Below, piece after piece: positions 1 through 9,407 of a stretch of DNA of 64,000 nucleotides. Numbering within the stretch: position 1 is the first letter of the stretch; each line of letters begins with the position of its first letter. The notes under the pieces were generated by a model. That model saw only the letters and a list, made by a program, of their open reading frames with translations, was not told the origin of the DNA and made no database searches. The translations under genes and the position numbers were made by a program. Origin of the DNA: Mesorhizobium sp. Root157 (lineage in GTDB: Bacteria > Pseudomonadota > Alphaproteobacteria > Rhizobiales > Rhizobiaceae); NCBI RefSeq assembly GCF_001427385.1, contig NZ_LMGJ01000002.1, forward strand, positions 65,618-129,617, given 5' to 3'.

Positions 1-2389
1 CGAAAGCGCCTATCCAGCTTGAACCGCCCGCATATCGCCAGGCCCAGCGTCCCATGTCATCGAGTGCGAAGAGGTGGAGCCAGCGATTGTCGAACAGCTT
101 GCGGACGTCGGGATGGCGTTCCAGCACTGTGGCGATCGCCTCGCGCGGCGCTTCGACAGCGACCGACATCCGCAGCGGCTCATGGACAAATTTCTCACCG
201 TCGTGGATGGACTGCCAGGGAACGCCGCCACGCAGCAGGCCGCCATTGCCCTCGACGACACCCATGCCGCCGGTGATGTTGTGCAGGAGCTTGTTGCCCG
301 CCCCAAAGACCTGCGGCGCCACGGTCGAACCGTAATATTGCAGGCTGATCCAGCTCGCGACGATAATGGGCGCGGTTATGATCATTTCGAGAACGCCAAA
401 GTCCTCGTCTTCGCGCCAGACGTAGTTGTGCAGGAAAACACGTCCGCCCAGATCCCGCCCCGCCGTGCGGCTGCGTGGCGCGGCGATGAACGCCTGACAG
501 CCGGTCAACCCCCATTCCGGCCGTATCTGGGCCCAGTCCCTAGCCCGGCGCAAAAGGTCCGCCGCCGAAGGCCTTCCGGGCAGGCGGAGCGCGCGCTCGG
601 CTCGCGTCAGCGCGCCGGCCGCCTTGAACCAGCGCCTTAGCTGCCCAATATCCTCGGCGTGAGCGACCGAGGGGCGGTCGGCTTTGTAGAGCGTGACGGT
701 ATCGGTCGTGGTCTCGTGCAGCGCCGCCAGAAAAAGGGTGTCGTCCGGAACCAAAATACCGCGCTCGGCGAGCCCGGCGCGAACCACAGCGTCGTTGAGC
801 AGGCCGGCGAGCAGCCGAGCGTTGACATCGCCGGAAAAGCCGCCGCAAGCACCGCAATGAAGCATGCTGGCGTGCGGATTATTGACGACGCTCGCACCAT
901 GGCCGGCGATCACTACCAGCCGCGCGAAGTCATGGGTCAGCGACATGCTCCGCAGCACTTTCTCTGCCATGGCGATGCGGAACGCCACATCGGGCGCGGG
1001 GTCGAAACGGGGCGCCGGATCGTTCGGGTGCTTGACCTTGGCGAAGCCAAGCCCGTTGCGCAAAAGCTTGTTCACATAGACAGGCCCCATGGCTTCGACG
1101 AAGGCGAAGGAGGAAACGGCTGCCAGCCTGAAACGGCCCCAGGCGCGGGTTGCCCGTTCGCCAAGCCGAGCGGCTTGGTCCAGTTGCACCATGGCGGCGC
1201 TGCCGTCGCCCGAACGCGAGTTCGACCCCGGCGCCAGTTGCGGCGGCAGGCGATACTCCTCGACGTCGGAAGCGAAACGCCGATGGGAAACGCCAAGCCC
1301 GAAGAAGCCTGCAAATCCAAGCGTACGGATGCCTGGATCGAGGCTTTCCAGCGCGCGGCGAAACACTTCAGACCGCACGTCTATGCAAAAGGCCATCTGC
1401 AACTTGGCGCGGCCGTTGACGGGGATTGCTGTTTCCGCCGCGAGAACCGCCGCAAGCCGCCTCTGGGCGGCGTGCTCGGCCGCTTCCTGCAACACGGAAT
1501 CCAACACATCGTCGGCCGACGACGTAATCTCCTCGGCATAGGCTCCTCTCGACTCGAACCACTCGCCTTCGATCGAGGAGGCATATTGGCGAAAAATCGC
1601 TTTTTCCCAGACGAGACGGATTGCAAGGAGATCAATCAGGGTCCTGTCACTGCCGTCGCGAAGTTCCGCCTGCCACAGGAGATAGCGCCCGATTTGGGCC
1701 CAGCCGCCGAGACTCATCAGCAGCCGGTGGAAGTAAACCTCGAGGGTCCTGTCAGACAAACCCAGATATCCGACGCATTCGAGGATCGCCTGCTCCGCCG
1801 TTTCGGGCAGTCGCGCGGCGAACGCGGCAAAGCCCTTCAGGCCGGCAATTTCCGGCGTAAGATCGAACCGGGCATTGTCGCGCCAGGTGTCATAGGCGTC
1901 GCGCCCTTTGGGGGCCGCCCACAGCGCCTGGGCCGTATCGAAATAATCGGCGGCCCAATGGCTGATACGCTCGGTCAGAACGCCGGGCCAGTCGGTTCCC
2001 GATGCTTCGGCCGCGAGATCGGCTACCGTTGGCAGCGGTGTCGGGCATGGGGGCTCTGCCCTGAGCCCCGCGTCAAGCTCCGCGCGCGCCTTCGGCTCAT
2101 CGGGTGCCGATGCACCGATAAGGGCCGCATCGAGATCGGCATCGTTTATCTCGCCGGATCGAATACGCGCGGCATACCAGCTTCGCGGCATCGTGACCCG
2201 TATGCCGGCAACGCGACCAAGCCGGGCGGCGGCCAGTTCAAGCGGCCAGTCGGCCTGGCCGAGAAATGGGTTGACCGTTACACTCGAATCCAGCGGCCAC
2301 AGCGGCGGGACCTGCCGCGCCGCGCGACGCGCCGCCTCGATCGCCGTGCCAGAGGCGAGAATGTGATGATCATCGATCCTGTTCAGCAT
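1..2389 (-). CDS. dabA: DabA, zinc-dependent subunit of the DAB inorganic carbon pump (DUF2309/UPF0753), cut by the window edge
   Basis: With membrane partner DabB, this family performs energy-coupled CO2 hydration to bicarbonate, trapping inorganic carbon in the cell. Read on the minus strand, the frame is open for about 796 codons. It carries the family's beta-carbonic-anhydrase-like zinc site: FCIDVRSE (Cys about 335, Asp 337), then His about 497 and Cys about 512. That 2- and 15-residue spacing equals the C351/D353/H524/C539 set of the studied Halothiobacillus protein. Other hallmarks are VNPFLGQ near the N-terminus, [16 protein letters not shown], and [17 protein letters not shown] near the C-terminus. 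The start ATG has GGAGG 7 bases upstream and lies 25 bp after dabB. Only the last residues should be missing. Confidence 0.9.
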   Translation of the reverse strand, partial: MLNRIDDHHILASGTAIEAARRAARQVPPLWPLDSSVTVNPFLGQADWPLELAAARLGRVAGIRVTMPRSWYAARIRSGEINDADLDAALIGASAPDEPKARAELDAGLRAEPPCPTPLPTVADLAAEASGTDWPGVLTERISHWAADYFDTAQALWAAPKGRDAYDTWRDNARFDLTPEIAGLKGFAAFAARLPETAEQAILECVGYLGLSDRTLEVYFHRLLMSLGGWAQIGRYLLWQAELRDGSDRTLIDLLAIRLVWEKAIFRQYASSIEGEWFESRGAYAEEITSSADDVLDSVLQEAAEHAAQRRLAAVLAAETAIPVNGRAKLQMAFCIDVRSEVFRRALESLDPGIRTLGFAGFFGLGVSHRRFASDVEEYRLPPQLAPGSNSRSGDGSAAMVQLDQAARLGERATRAWGRFRLAAVSSFAFVEAMGPVYVNKLLRNGLGFAKVKHPNDPAPRFDPAPDVAFRIAMAEKVLRSMSLTHDFARLVVIAGHGASVVNNPHASMLHCGACGGFSGDVNARLLAGLLNDAVVRAGLAERGILVPDDTLFLAALHETTTDTVTLYKADRPSVAHAEDIGQLRRWFKAAGALTRAERALRLPGRPSAADLLRRARDWAQIRPEWGLTGCQAFIAAPRSRTAGRDLGGRVFLHNYVWREDEDFGVLEMIITAPIIVASWISLQYYGSTVAPQVFGAGNKLLHNITGGMGVVEGNGGLLRGGVPWQSIHDGEKFVHEPLRMSVAVEAPREAIATVLERHPDVRKLFDNRWLHLFALDDMGRWAWRYAGGSSWIGAF

Positions 2390-2414
2390 CGGTATCCTCC
2401 GCACTAGCGGTTCG

Positions 2415-3983
2415 TCACGGCGACACGCGGGCGGACCAGCCGCCGAGCATTCGGTCCAAGACAGCGTTCAGGTAAAAGCCGTTGGCGAGATGCACCCGCA
2501 GCCCTGTAGCGGCCGGATGGCCGGACCACAGGGGCAGCAGGGCCTGGGCAATCGCGACCACCCCAAAGCTCAGGGCGGCCAGCGCCATCAATGTCCATTC
2601 GAGCCGGCCGGGCGCTGGCGTCGCCGGCAGGGTCCCGCGCGTCAGCCACTCGGCCGCCGTTTGCAGCGTGAAATATCCGACCGCCGCTGCGATGGCGTAG
2701 CTCGCCGTCTTGCGGGTCAGCACGCGCGGCGCGGCATCAGCCAGCCCCTGCGCCAGAAGGTAGGCGACACCGAAGATCAGGATCGCGCCGAGGGCAAGGG
2801 ACTGAGGGGACTTATGGCCGAAGCCGAAGGCGACGCCGAAGATAGCCCCGATCGCCGCGTAGATCAGGAGCGCCAGAGCAAACGCCCGGCCGACGGCGGC
2901 ACCGTTGGGGATTGCGACCGGTCCGGGGCGGCGGATGGTGGCGACCTGTTCGACGGCTCCGCCCGAAGCGAGGAAGGCGTGCGCCTTGTAGAACGAATGG
3001 ACGACGATGTGCAGCAAGGCAAGCGGGAACAGCGCCAGTCCGCATTCCAGCATCATGAAGCCCATCTGCGCCACCGTCGACCAGGCAAGCGAAGTCTTGA
3101 CGGCGGGCTGGGTGAGCATGACAAGCGCCCCGAACAGCGCTGTGAAGCCGCCGACCATCGCAACCGCCGCGAGGATGCCGGGCGCCGTCAACATCAGGTC
3201 AGCGAAACGGACCAGCAGGAAGCCGCCGGCATTGACGATGCCCGCGTGCAGAAGCGCCGAGACCGGCGTCGGCGCCTCCATGACTTCCGTCAGCCACCCG
3301 TGCGTCGGAAACTGGGCCGACTTGAGCAGCGCCGCAAACGCGAGCAGGCCGGCGACAACGACGGTCAATGCCGGCCCGCCGCCGGTTCTTGCAATGGAAT
3401 TGACGGTCGCGATATCGGCCGTGCCGTAGACCCAGGCGATAAAGCCGGTGCCAACGATCAGCGCAGCAGCGCCGATGCGAGAAAAAAGCCGCTTCTTGCG
3501 TTCGGCACGCCGCGCCGCCAATCGTTCCGGATAAAACAGCAGCAACCGGCGCAACGTTACGCTCATACCGATCCATGCCGCCGCAAGCTGGACGAGATTG
3601 CCTGCCTGGACGAGAAACAGGACGGCCGCGAGCGTAAGGCACAACCAGCCGGTGAACGCGCACTGCCGCGCCTCGCCGTCGAGATAGGTTCGGGCATAAC
3701 GCAGCACGAGCCAGCCGATGAAACTGACGAGCAGCAGCATCGTAACGCTGACGGCGTCCAGCAGAGAGGAGAGGCCGATCCCGGCGACGCCGATCAGGCC
3801 GCTTGTCCTCGCCCCTTGCGTGACAAGCACGGCAAGCCCGCCGAGCGCTATGAGGAAAGAAACCAGCGCGGCCACTTCAGCCAGGCCGGCGCGCTTTGGG
3901 CAGCGACCGGAACCGGGAAAGGCAATGGCAGCGGCGACGAGTAGCGGTAGCGGCGTGGCCAAGGCAAGCAGGTAGAGCGACAA
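2415..3983 (-). CDS. dabB: DabB, proton-conducting membrane subunit of the DAB carbon pump (NuoL/MrpA-like)
   Basis: A 522-residue, almost wholly hydrophobic protein of the NADH-quinone oxidoreductase subunit L / Mrp antiporter family. In DAB systems it carries the cation flux that drives DabA. Core antiporter features are visible: [20 protein letters not shown] with the following HAGIVNAGG, the stretch that holds the conserved Lys/His pathway residues, and [16 protein letters not shown]. Its position just before dabA (25 bp apart, same strand) separates it from a respiratory NuoL. The start used is TTG, preceded by a CGGAGA-type ribosome site at about 7 bases; no better in-frame ATG is seen. 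It is divergent from the LysR gene. Confidence 0.88.
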   Translation of the reverse strand: MSLYLLALATPLPLLVAAAIAFPGSGRCPKRAGLAEVAALVSFLIALGGLAVLVTQGARTSGLIGVAGIGLSSLLDAVSVTMLLLVSFIGWLVLRYARTYLDGEARQCAFTGWLCLTLAAVLFLVQAGNLVQLAAAWIGMSVTLRRLLLFYPERLAARRAERKKRLFSRIGAAALIVGTGFIAWVYGTADIATVNSIARTGGGPALTVVVAGLLAFAALLKSAQFPTHGWLTEVMEAPTPVSALLHAGIVNAGGFLLVRFADLMLTAPGILAAVAMVGGFTALFGALVMLTQPAVKTSLAWSTVAQMGFMMLECGLALFPLALLHIVVHSFYKAHAFLASGGAVEQVATIRRPGPVAIPNGAAVGRAFALALLIYAAIGAIFGVAFGFGHKSPQSLALGAILIFGVAYLLAQGLADAAPRVLTRKTASYAIAAAVGYFTLQTAAEWLTRGTLPATPAPGRLEWTLMALAALSFGVVAIAQALLPLWSGHPAATGLRVHLANGFYLNAVLDRMLGGWSARVSP

Positions 3984-4078
3984 CGTTGGTCTCCGAGGGA
4001 TAATCGTTGCATCGCGATAACAGGCGCGCTTCGCCGAAGAAAATTCATTGTTTATGCGATATCGTTCGCTAATATCGA
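3984..4078. promoter_or_regulatory. Divergent promoter region between dabBA and the LysR gene
   Basis: This 95 bp AT-richer spacer separates two divergent transcription units, the usual arrangement for a LysR regulator and its target. It holds an ATATCG-type repeat close to the LysR start (around 4055-4078) that could be part of a LysR site. No exact T-N11-A box was assigned. Confidence 0.5.
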
Positions 4079-4969
4079 ATGATGCCTCCCTTGAACTACA
4101 ACCACCTGCGCTATTTCTGGGCTGTCGCCCATGACGGCAATCTCACGCGCACGGCGACGCGCCTCAACGTCACCCAATCCGCCCTGTCGGTCCAAATTCG
4201 CAAGCTGGAGGCAAGCCTTGGCAACGCGTTGTTCGAACGCAGCGGCCGCCAGCTACGCCTGACGGAAGCGGGGCGCATCGCGCTGGATCACGCCGATGCC
4301 ATCTTCAACACAGGCGAGGAACTGCTGGGCACGCTTCGCGACGCCGGCACGGCGCATAAGACCCTGCGTCTCGGCGCGTTGGCGACACTGTCGCGCAATT
4401 TTCAGATGGAATTCCTGCAACCTCTGCTTGGACGGCCGGACGTCGAACTCGTCCTGCGCTCAGGCAACACAGCCGAGTTGATCGCGTCGCTTCGTTCACT
4501 CAGCCTCGACATCGTCTTGATCAACCAGCCGCCGGTGCATGACGGGCATTCGCACCTCGTGGTCCATCGCCTGGCGGAGCGAGCGGTAAGCCTCATCGGA
4601 GCCCCGGCGCGCTTTCGTAGGGATTGCGGCCTGGCCGAGCGTCTGATGGCACACCCCGTCATTGTCCCGACAAGCGGAACTAGCGTTCGAGCCGGCTTCG
4701 ATGCACTTATTTACCAACTCGACATTCGTCCGCACGTCATTGCCGAGGCCGACGATATGGCGACGATGCGCCTGCTCGCGCGCGAAGACATCGGCATCGC
4801 CGTGCTACCGCCGATCGTGGTGAAGGACGAAATCGCGGCCGGAACGCTTGTCGAAGGCGATGCCCTTCCCAGTATCGTCCAGACGTTTTATGCGGTGGTG
4901 ATGGAAAGGCTCTTTCCCAACCCGCTGCTGAAGGAGCTCCTTGTAAAGCAAAGAATGGAAGGTACCTGA
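4079..4969 (+). CDS. LysR-family transcriptional regulator (NhaR-like), probable dab operon regulator
   Basis: A 296-residue LysR protein with an N-terminal winged helix (residues about 5-65: LNYNHLRYFWAVAHDGN, then the helix-turn-helix around LNVTQSALSVQIRKLE) and a periplasmic-binding-like effector domain. The opening LNYNHLRYFW resembles NhaR-type regulators. It is transcribed away from dabBA across a 95 bp spacer. From context it probably senses carbon supply or pH/ion status and controls the pump; that role is inferred. Two adjacent ATG codons open the frame; the first is used. Confidence 0.85.
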   Translation: MMPPLNYNHLRYFWAVAHDGNLTRTATRLNVTQSALSVQIRKLEASLGNALFERSGRQLRLTEAGRIALDHADAIFNTGEELLGTLRDAGTAHKTLRLGALATLSRNFQMEFLQPLLGRPDVELVLRSGNTAELIASLRSLSLDIVLINQPPVHDGHSHLVVHRLAERAVSLIGAPARFRRDCGLAERLMAHPVIVPTSGTSVRAGFDALIYQLDIRPHVIAEADDMATMRLLAREDIGIAVLPPIVVKDEIAAGTLVEGDALPSIVQTFYAVVMERLFPNPLLKELLVKQRMEGT

Positions 4970-5749
4970 CCTCTACGCCAACGACGAGCAAGCGGCGCCT
5001 TGCTATCAAAATCACGCGGGTATTCGGGGTAACCAGCGGATAACGGAAAGACGCTTCAGGCCGCTCCGGGGCCGTCACCTTGTTCATCAAGGCGTCTGAA
5101 TGGCCTGGATCGCATCGTGATGGCCAATCCTCGCTTTTGCGAGATGGTCAGCCATCCGATGGATGAAATCCTGAAACTGTGCCAGCGCGACATGCAGAGA
5201 AGGCAACCTTCGGGACTTTTTATGTTTGAGAATGAGAACATTGGCCAGACAATCCTCGATGCCGTTCTCATCGCAGATTTTGATGATCTGGTCGTGCGAA
5301 GGTCTACGGAAAGGGCAGAGGCACCTCGCGTTGCACCGGTGTGTCGATGGTACCTGCTTGAGTCCGTCTGAACCATTGAGCAGACGGATGGCCTAAGCAC
5401 GATGAGCAAGCTTGTTCCATGGCTGCATTTTTTGGGTGGTACATGCTCCCGGTCGCTCATAGAGGCCGATGTAGCCGTTGAATGTTGATTTCAGGTAGGA
5501 ACGACCCGGGGGTTCCACCAAGATTTGGTCCGCCTTTTATGCATCTTTCGGGCCTGGTTTAGGGGTCAAGTTCCTGGTTTTCTCCATCGCGTTTTTAAGT
5601 TTATGTGCCGAGCAAATTTTTGGTTCGGCCTGGTCGAGCGCATGGCAGATGCAGCCATGCCCGTGGCACATGGCGCTTGCCGCTTAATACGCTTTTGCCG
5701 GACAAGATGCATGTTCGCCAAAGCCGGCCGTCGGGTATTGGCATACGAA
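4970..5749. other. Decayed intergenic DNA with one degraded reading frame
   Basis: No intact gene is recognised in about 780 bp. On the minus strand, positions 5299 to 5087 read as 70 codons with coding-like composition (for example ENGIEDCLANVLILKHKK and MADHLAKARIGHHDAIQ). There is no start codon, and the upstream part continues in another frame, so this looks like the tail of a dead gene of unknown family. The rest (5300-5749) shows only short shadow frames. The next block is a broken nirV, so this is probably a recombination scar. Confidence 0.4.
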
Positions 5750-6335
5750 TTAATCGATGTTCTTCACCCACAGCAGCTTGACATAGCCGACGAGGGAAGG
5801 CGTTTCGCGAACGAGCCGGATGCCGAGATTATCCGGCGCAAGGCCGGCCGCGCAGCCGCCGCTCTTGCCGTCGCGGATGAAGTTGGACATGTAACCGCGA
5901 TGCCGGCCGCCGACGACGCGCACGCCACAGTTTTCGGTGCTCTGTGCAATTTCTCCGCCGCCGGTCATCGTCGCACGCACGTAGCACGTCATCGTCCAGT
6001 CCCAGACATTGCCGGCGATGTCGGCCACCCCCTTGCTGTTCAGTCCGAAATGGCCGAGCGGCTTGGGCTCGGTGTGCGCGCGCCAGTTCCCGCCTCCGAA
6101 CGATAGCGCGCCAGCCACCGGACGGCCGGATTGGTATTGTCTTGCTCGAGGCCGAGCGCGTCATCATTCATGCGTTCGGCAGCCGCGAAAGCCCATTCCT
6201 CGTCGGTCGGCGCCAGGTTCTGCCTGTTCTGGCAGACAGCCAGGCGGCATAGGCCGTGGCGTCGCGATAGCTGACGCCCGTGACGGGTACGTAGGTGTCT
6301 TTTGCAAGGACGCGTGGTTCACAGGCGGCCACGAT
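5750..6335 (-). pseudogene. nirV: nirV pseudogene (formylglycine-generating-enzyme-like), truncated and frameshifted
   Basis: The last 120 or so codons match the intact NirV of this window almost line for line: EPKPLGHFGLNSKGVADIAG, NVWDWTMTCYVRA, CGVRVVGGRHRGYMSNFIRD, PDNLGIRLVRETPSLVGYV. Upstream pieces lie in other frames (PVTGVSYRDATAYAAWLS, then RPSGGWRAI), so at least two frameshifts occurred. The signal peptide and first 90 or so residues are absent. NirV proteins are exported SUMF1-family partners found next to copper nitrite reductase. No nirK lies beside this copy, so it is a relic of a second nirK-nirV locus or a partial duplication. Confidence 0.88.
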
Positions 6336-6350
6336 TCCAAACAGGCTCAT

Positions 6351-6377
6351 AAAAGATATATTGACAATGTATCTTTT
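6351..6377. promoter_or_regulatory. NsrR-like palindromic operator 1
   Basis: A near-perfect palindrome made of AAGATATATT, GAC, AATGTATCTT (6353-6375), extended by AA and TT on each side. The 10-3-10 layout and AAGAT(A/G)(T/C)AT arms agree with the known NsrR consensus (AAGATGCAT arms). It lies about 120 bp upstream of the DUF2249 operon and is one of a family of such sites in this window. Confidence 0.72.
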
Positions 6378-6496
6378 GGGCGTGAATGTGCAACTAGGAG
6401 CGCTGCACAAAGCGAACTCTCAAAGGCCCGGATCGGATTCGGTCGCGATCCCCTCCTGCCGATGGCGCAGAGCGCGACCTACGGAGCAATTGCATC

Positions 6497-6757
6497 ATGC
6501 CTCAGACACAATCGGCTTCGGCCGTCAGCGAAATCGACGTTCGAAGCCTCGTGCCGGCACAGCGACACGCGAAGATCTTCGAACTTGTGGGGCAGCTCAC
6601 ACCGGGCGGCTCGTTTGTCCTGGTCAACGATCACGACCCGAAGCCGCTCTATTACCAGCTTGAGGCCGAACACCCGCAACAGTTTTCCTGGACCTATCTA
6701 GAAAAGGGTCCGCAGGTATGGCGCGTCGAGATCGGACGCATGGTGAAAGCTGCTTGA
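6497..6757 (+). CDS. DUF2249 protein, first gene of the NO-linked operon
   Basis: An 86-residue protein that is essentially one DUF2249 domain, with the family core EIDVRSLVPAQRHAKIFEL, the invariant NDHDPKPLYYQLEAE and a C-terminal W-x-Y...VWRVEIGR. DUF2249 is a small alpha/beta fold of unproven biochemistry, frequent near denitrification and nitrosative-stress genes and related in fold to TusA/SirA-like proteins. It begins 120 bp after an NsrR-like operator and its stop overlaps the next start (TTGA). A second, diverged copy sits at 15275 behind a matching operator. Confidence 0.85.
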   Translation: MPQTQSASAVSEIDVRSLVPAQRHAKIFELVGQLTPGGSFVLVNDHDPKPLYYQLEAEHPQQFSWTYLEKGPQVWRVEIGRMVKAA

Positions 6758-8178
6758 GTTCGCCGGTAGCGATGCCGGCGGCTCGACGGCCGGCACCGCT
6801 CCAGCAGAAAAAGAACGCGATCGTGCTCGGCGCAACACTCTCCCGCTGGACGATGTCTTACTTCGCGGCGGCGCTGATCGCGTTCCTTGCCGCCGAACTG
6901 TTGATGACACTCGGATATGGTTATCCCAGTGCTCCGGTGGAATCCGCGTCAACACTCGTTCTCGTGCATCTGGTCGTGCTGGGCTGGCTCAGCCTGCTCA
7001 TGTGCGGGGCGCTATTCCAGTTCGTCCCGGTGCTGGTGGCGCGCGCCCTCTACAGCGACTCACTGCCGCTGCCGACACTGGTATGCCTGATCGTTGGGCT
7101 TGCGGCACTTCTTCTCGGCTTCCTGCAAATGGATGGCTTCGTCTCCACCGTATTCGCCTTCTTCCCGGCGGCCGCCGCCCTTCTGGCCATCGGCTTCGGC
7201 CTTGCCTTGTGGAATCTCGGCCGTACGCTCTGGGCTGCCCGTCCGTTGCCGCTGCCGGCCCGCTTTGTCGTCGTCGGTCTTTGCAGCCTTGCCGCAACCG
7301 TCACGTTCGGTATTATTTTCACCCTGGTGCTCCGTGGGGTCACCGACAATCCACATCTTGCCGATGTCGTCGCCAACGGTGTGCCGCTGCACGCGATCGC
7401 CGGGCTAGGCGGCTGGCTGACGTTCACCGCCATGGGGGTGAGCTACCGGCTTCTCGCAATGTTCATGCTGGCGCCCGACCTTGACAGCTCACGCTCGCGT
7501 GCGGGCTTCTATTCGGGGACGGCAGCGCTCGCTGTCGCCATCGGCGGCGGCGTGGCGGCGATCTGTTTTGCGGCAAGCCTGACGCTGGCCCTGCTCGCAG
7601 CCGGGTTGCTCGGCCTGTGCGCGCTTGTCCTCTACGGCGCCGACATGCTGCGCCTCTATCGGGCGCGGAAACGCCGTGTGATCGAACTGAACAGCCGGAT
7701 GGCGGCCTTTGCAATGGCCGGCCTCGCTGCGAGCGTGATCCTGATCGTCGCGCTGGCCGCTCTCGGCTTTTTCGCTCAGCACGTTGCCGCCACCGCCTTT
7801 CTTGTCGCATTCGGCTGGCTGTCGGGGTTGGGGTTGGCCAAGCTTTACAAAATCACCGCCTTCCTGACCTGGCTTGAATGTTACGGGCCGGTCCTCGGCA
7901 AGACGGCAACGCCGCGGGTGCAGGACCTGGCAGTCGAACGTCGCGCCATCAGGTGGTTCTTCCTCTATTTCTGCGCCGTGTGGGCCGCGACCGCCGCATT
8001 GTTGCTCGAGATGCCGATGGCGTTCCAGGCCTGCGCCGGCCTGATGCTTATCGCAAGCCTCGGCATCATCGTTCAATTGGTGCGAATCCGCCGGCTGCTC
8101 GACGTCGGCGTCGCTATGCGCCTGCCGCCAGGGATACGCATGCCGCAGTTGCTGCGCTGCTCCGTACAACATGACTAG
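6754..8178 (+). CDS. Polytopic membrane protein, NnrS/heme-copper-oxidase-like, function unknown
   Basis: About 474 residues with roughly 12 hydrophobic helices. Conserved-looking His-containing helices (VLVHLVVLGWLSLLMCGALF near 70 and PLHAIAGLGGWLTFTAMGVS near 215) resemble NnrS and oxidase subunit-I-like proteins that accompany denitrification genes; heme or copper binding is only a possibility. The start chosen is TTG 6754, overlapping the previous stop by TTGA with GGTGAAAG just upstream; an in-frame ATG at 6718 would overlap the DUF2249 gene by 40 bp. It sits in an operon with DUF2249 proteins and a NifU/DUF59 fusion, so a role in NO or Fe-S stress is inferred. Confidence 0.7.
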   Translation: MSSPVAMPAARRPAPLQQKKNAIVLGATLSRWTMSYFAAALIAFLAAELLMTLGYGYPSAPVESASTLVLVHLVVLGWLSLLMCGALFQFVPVLVARALYSDSLPLPTLVCLIVGLAALLLGFLQMDGFVSTVFAFFPAAAALLAIGFGLALWNLGRTLWAARPLPLPARFVVVGLCSLAATVTFGIIFTLVLRGVTDNPHLADVVANGVPLHAIAGLGGWLTFTAMGVSYRLLAMFMLAPDLDSSRSRAGFYSGTAALAVAIGGGVAAICFAASLTLALLAAGLLGLCALVLYGADMLRLYRARKRRVIELNSRMAAFAMAGLAASVILIVALAALGFFAQHVAATAFLVAFGWLSGLGLAKLYKITAFLTWLECYGPVLGKTATPRVQDLAVERRAIRWFFLYFCAVWAATAALLLEMPMAFQACAGLMLIASLGIIVQLVRIRRLLDVGVAMRLPPGIRMPQLLRCSVQHD

Positions 8179-8196
8179 ACCATTGGAGAGACAATC

Positions 8197-8742
8197 ATGA
8201 CGACATCTTTTGTCGACGTCGATGTACGCCCGATCCTGCGTGCCGGCGGCGAGCCGTTTGAAAAGATCATGGAGGCGGCGAACGCACTCAGGCCCGGCGA
8301 AGGGCTGCGCCTGCTTGCGACATTCAAGCCCATGCCCCTGCTCCATGTCCTCGGCTCCAGGGGGTTCGAACACGAGATGCGCGAACTGGGCGGTGGCGAC
8401 TGGGAGGTTCTGTTTTCGCCGTCGGCCACTGCACCCAAGTCTGCAGAGGTCGACGTGCCAGAAATCGGAGATCAGGGCACGTGGCCGGAACCGCTCCGGC
8501 ACATGGACAATCGGAACCTCGACCCGCCGGAGCCAATGGTCAGGATACTGGCCGCAACGGAGGAGATGGCGCCAGGCGAGGTGATGTCGGCGCTTCTTTG
8601 CCGCGAACCGATATTCCTGCTTCCCGAACTCGCAAAACGAGGGCACGCGTGGAGGGGAGACTTCGAGCCAGACGGCACTACCTACAAGATTCTTGTGCGA
8701 ATCGGAGGGGCCCGGGGCACCCCGCAACCTGACGCGGCCTGA
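8197..8742 (+). CDS. Tandem DUF2249-domain protein
   Basis: 181 residues holding two DUF2249 units. The first (about 5-75) has DVDVRPILRAGGEPFEKIME, then LRPGEGLRLLATFKPMPLL and GFEHEMRELGGGDWEVLF. The second (about 90-170) has LDNRNLDPPEP-like spacing, LAATEEMAPGEVMSALLCRE and TTYKILVRIGG. This is a duplicated or fused form of the single-domain proteins at 6497 and 15275. It starts 18 bp after the membrane gene and is followed after 29 bp by the NifU/DUF59 gene, so it is part of the same operon. The biochemical role is unknown. Confidence 0.8.
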   Translation: MTTSFVDVDVRPILRAGGEPFEKIMEAANALRPGEGLRLLATFKPMPLLHVLGSRGFEHEMRELGGGDWEVLFSPSATAPKSAEVDVPEIGDQGTWPEPLRHMDNRNLDPPEPMVRILAATEEMAPGEVMSALLCREPIFLLPELAKRGHAWRGDFEPDGTTYKILVRIGGARGTPQPDAA

Positions 8743-8771
8743 TCCTCAACACTCTTTTAGGAGCCTCCGAC

Positions 8772-9407
8772 ATGTTCATCCAAACCGAAGCGACGGCAGA
8801 TCCGGCAAGCCTGAAATTCCTGCCGGGCCGTCAGGTCCTGGCGGAAGGAACGCTGCAAATCCGCGATCGGGAAGCCGCCGCCCGATCCCCGCTCGCCGTC
8901 AAGCTGTTCAATGTCGATGGCGTTGCGGCGCTGTCCTTCGGGGCCGACACCATCATCATCACGAAAAGCGGCGGCGATTGGCAGCATCTGAAGCCGGCGC
9001 TGCTCGGTGTCATCATGGAGCATTTCATGTCGGGCGCGCCGGTCGTTCTGGAGCCCATCAAGGCCATTGGCGAGGTGAGCTCAGAAGCGCAGGCTATGGT
9101 CGCAACCGTCAAGGAAGCGCTGCGGCTCGTGATCGATCCGGAACTCGGCTACAATATCGTCGACCTCGGTCTTGTCTATGATGTCGCGATTGAAGATGGC
9201 GGCGTCGCCAATATCACGATGACGACGACGACGCGTGGTTGCCCGGCGACGAACTATCTCAAGGATGGCGCACGGGATGCCGCATGGTCGGTCGTTGGCG
9301 TCGAGTTCGTCGACGTGAAGCTCACCTACGAACCGCCCTGGACCCCGGAGATGATGAGCGTCGAGGCCAAACGCCACCTCGGCATTGCCGATGGGGATGG
9401 ATGGTGA
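8772..9407 (+). CDS. NFU N-terminal domain fused to DUF59 (MIP18/SufT-like), probable Fe-S cluster assembly or repair factor
   Basis: The first 95 or so residues look like the Nfu N-terminal scaffold domain (MFIQTEATADPASLKFLPG and LAVKLFNVDGVAALSFGADT, with ITKSGGDWQHLKPALLGVI). Residues about 105-205 are a DUF59/MIP18 domain (VKEALRLVIDPELGYNIVDLG, then TMTTTTRGCPAT and VKLTYEPPWTPEMMS). Both halves belong to Fe-S cluster biogenesis proteins, but the C-terminal CxxC NifU domain of true Nfu is replaced by DUF59. The single likely metal or cluster residue is the Cys in RGCPAT. AGGAGCC precedes the ATG. In this operon it probably helps build or repair NO-damaged Fe-S proteins; that is inference. 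Confidence 0.82.
   Translation: MFIQTEATADPASLKFLPGRQVLAEGTLQIRDREAAARSPLAVKLFNVDGVAALSFGADTIIITKSGGDWQHLKPALLGVIMEHFMSGAPVVLEPIKAIGEVSSEAQAMVATVKEALRLVIDPELGYNIVDLGLVYDVAIEDGGVANITMTTTTRGCPATNYLKDGARDAAWSVVGVEFVDVKLTYEPPWTPEMMSVEAKRHLGIADGDGW

Noticed and set aside
659..2407. A 582-codon open frame on the plus strand
   Set aside because: It lies opposite dabA, whose minus-strand frame carries all DabA motifs; the plus-strand product is Arg/Gly-rich with no family features. Shadow frame of GC-rich DNA.
2490..3944. A 484-codon plus-strand open frame
   Set aside because: Antisense shadow of dabB; product is a polar Arg/Gln/Asp-rich string with no domain.
5530..5715. Two AAGATGCAT half-sites
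   Set aside because: Only single arms; no partner arm at the 3-base spacing, so not called as NsrR operators.
7489..8727. A 412-codon minus-strand open frame
   Set aside because: Antisense to the membrane protein and double DUF2249 genes, which have proper starts and family motifs.
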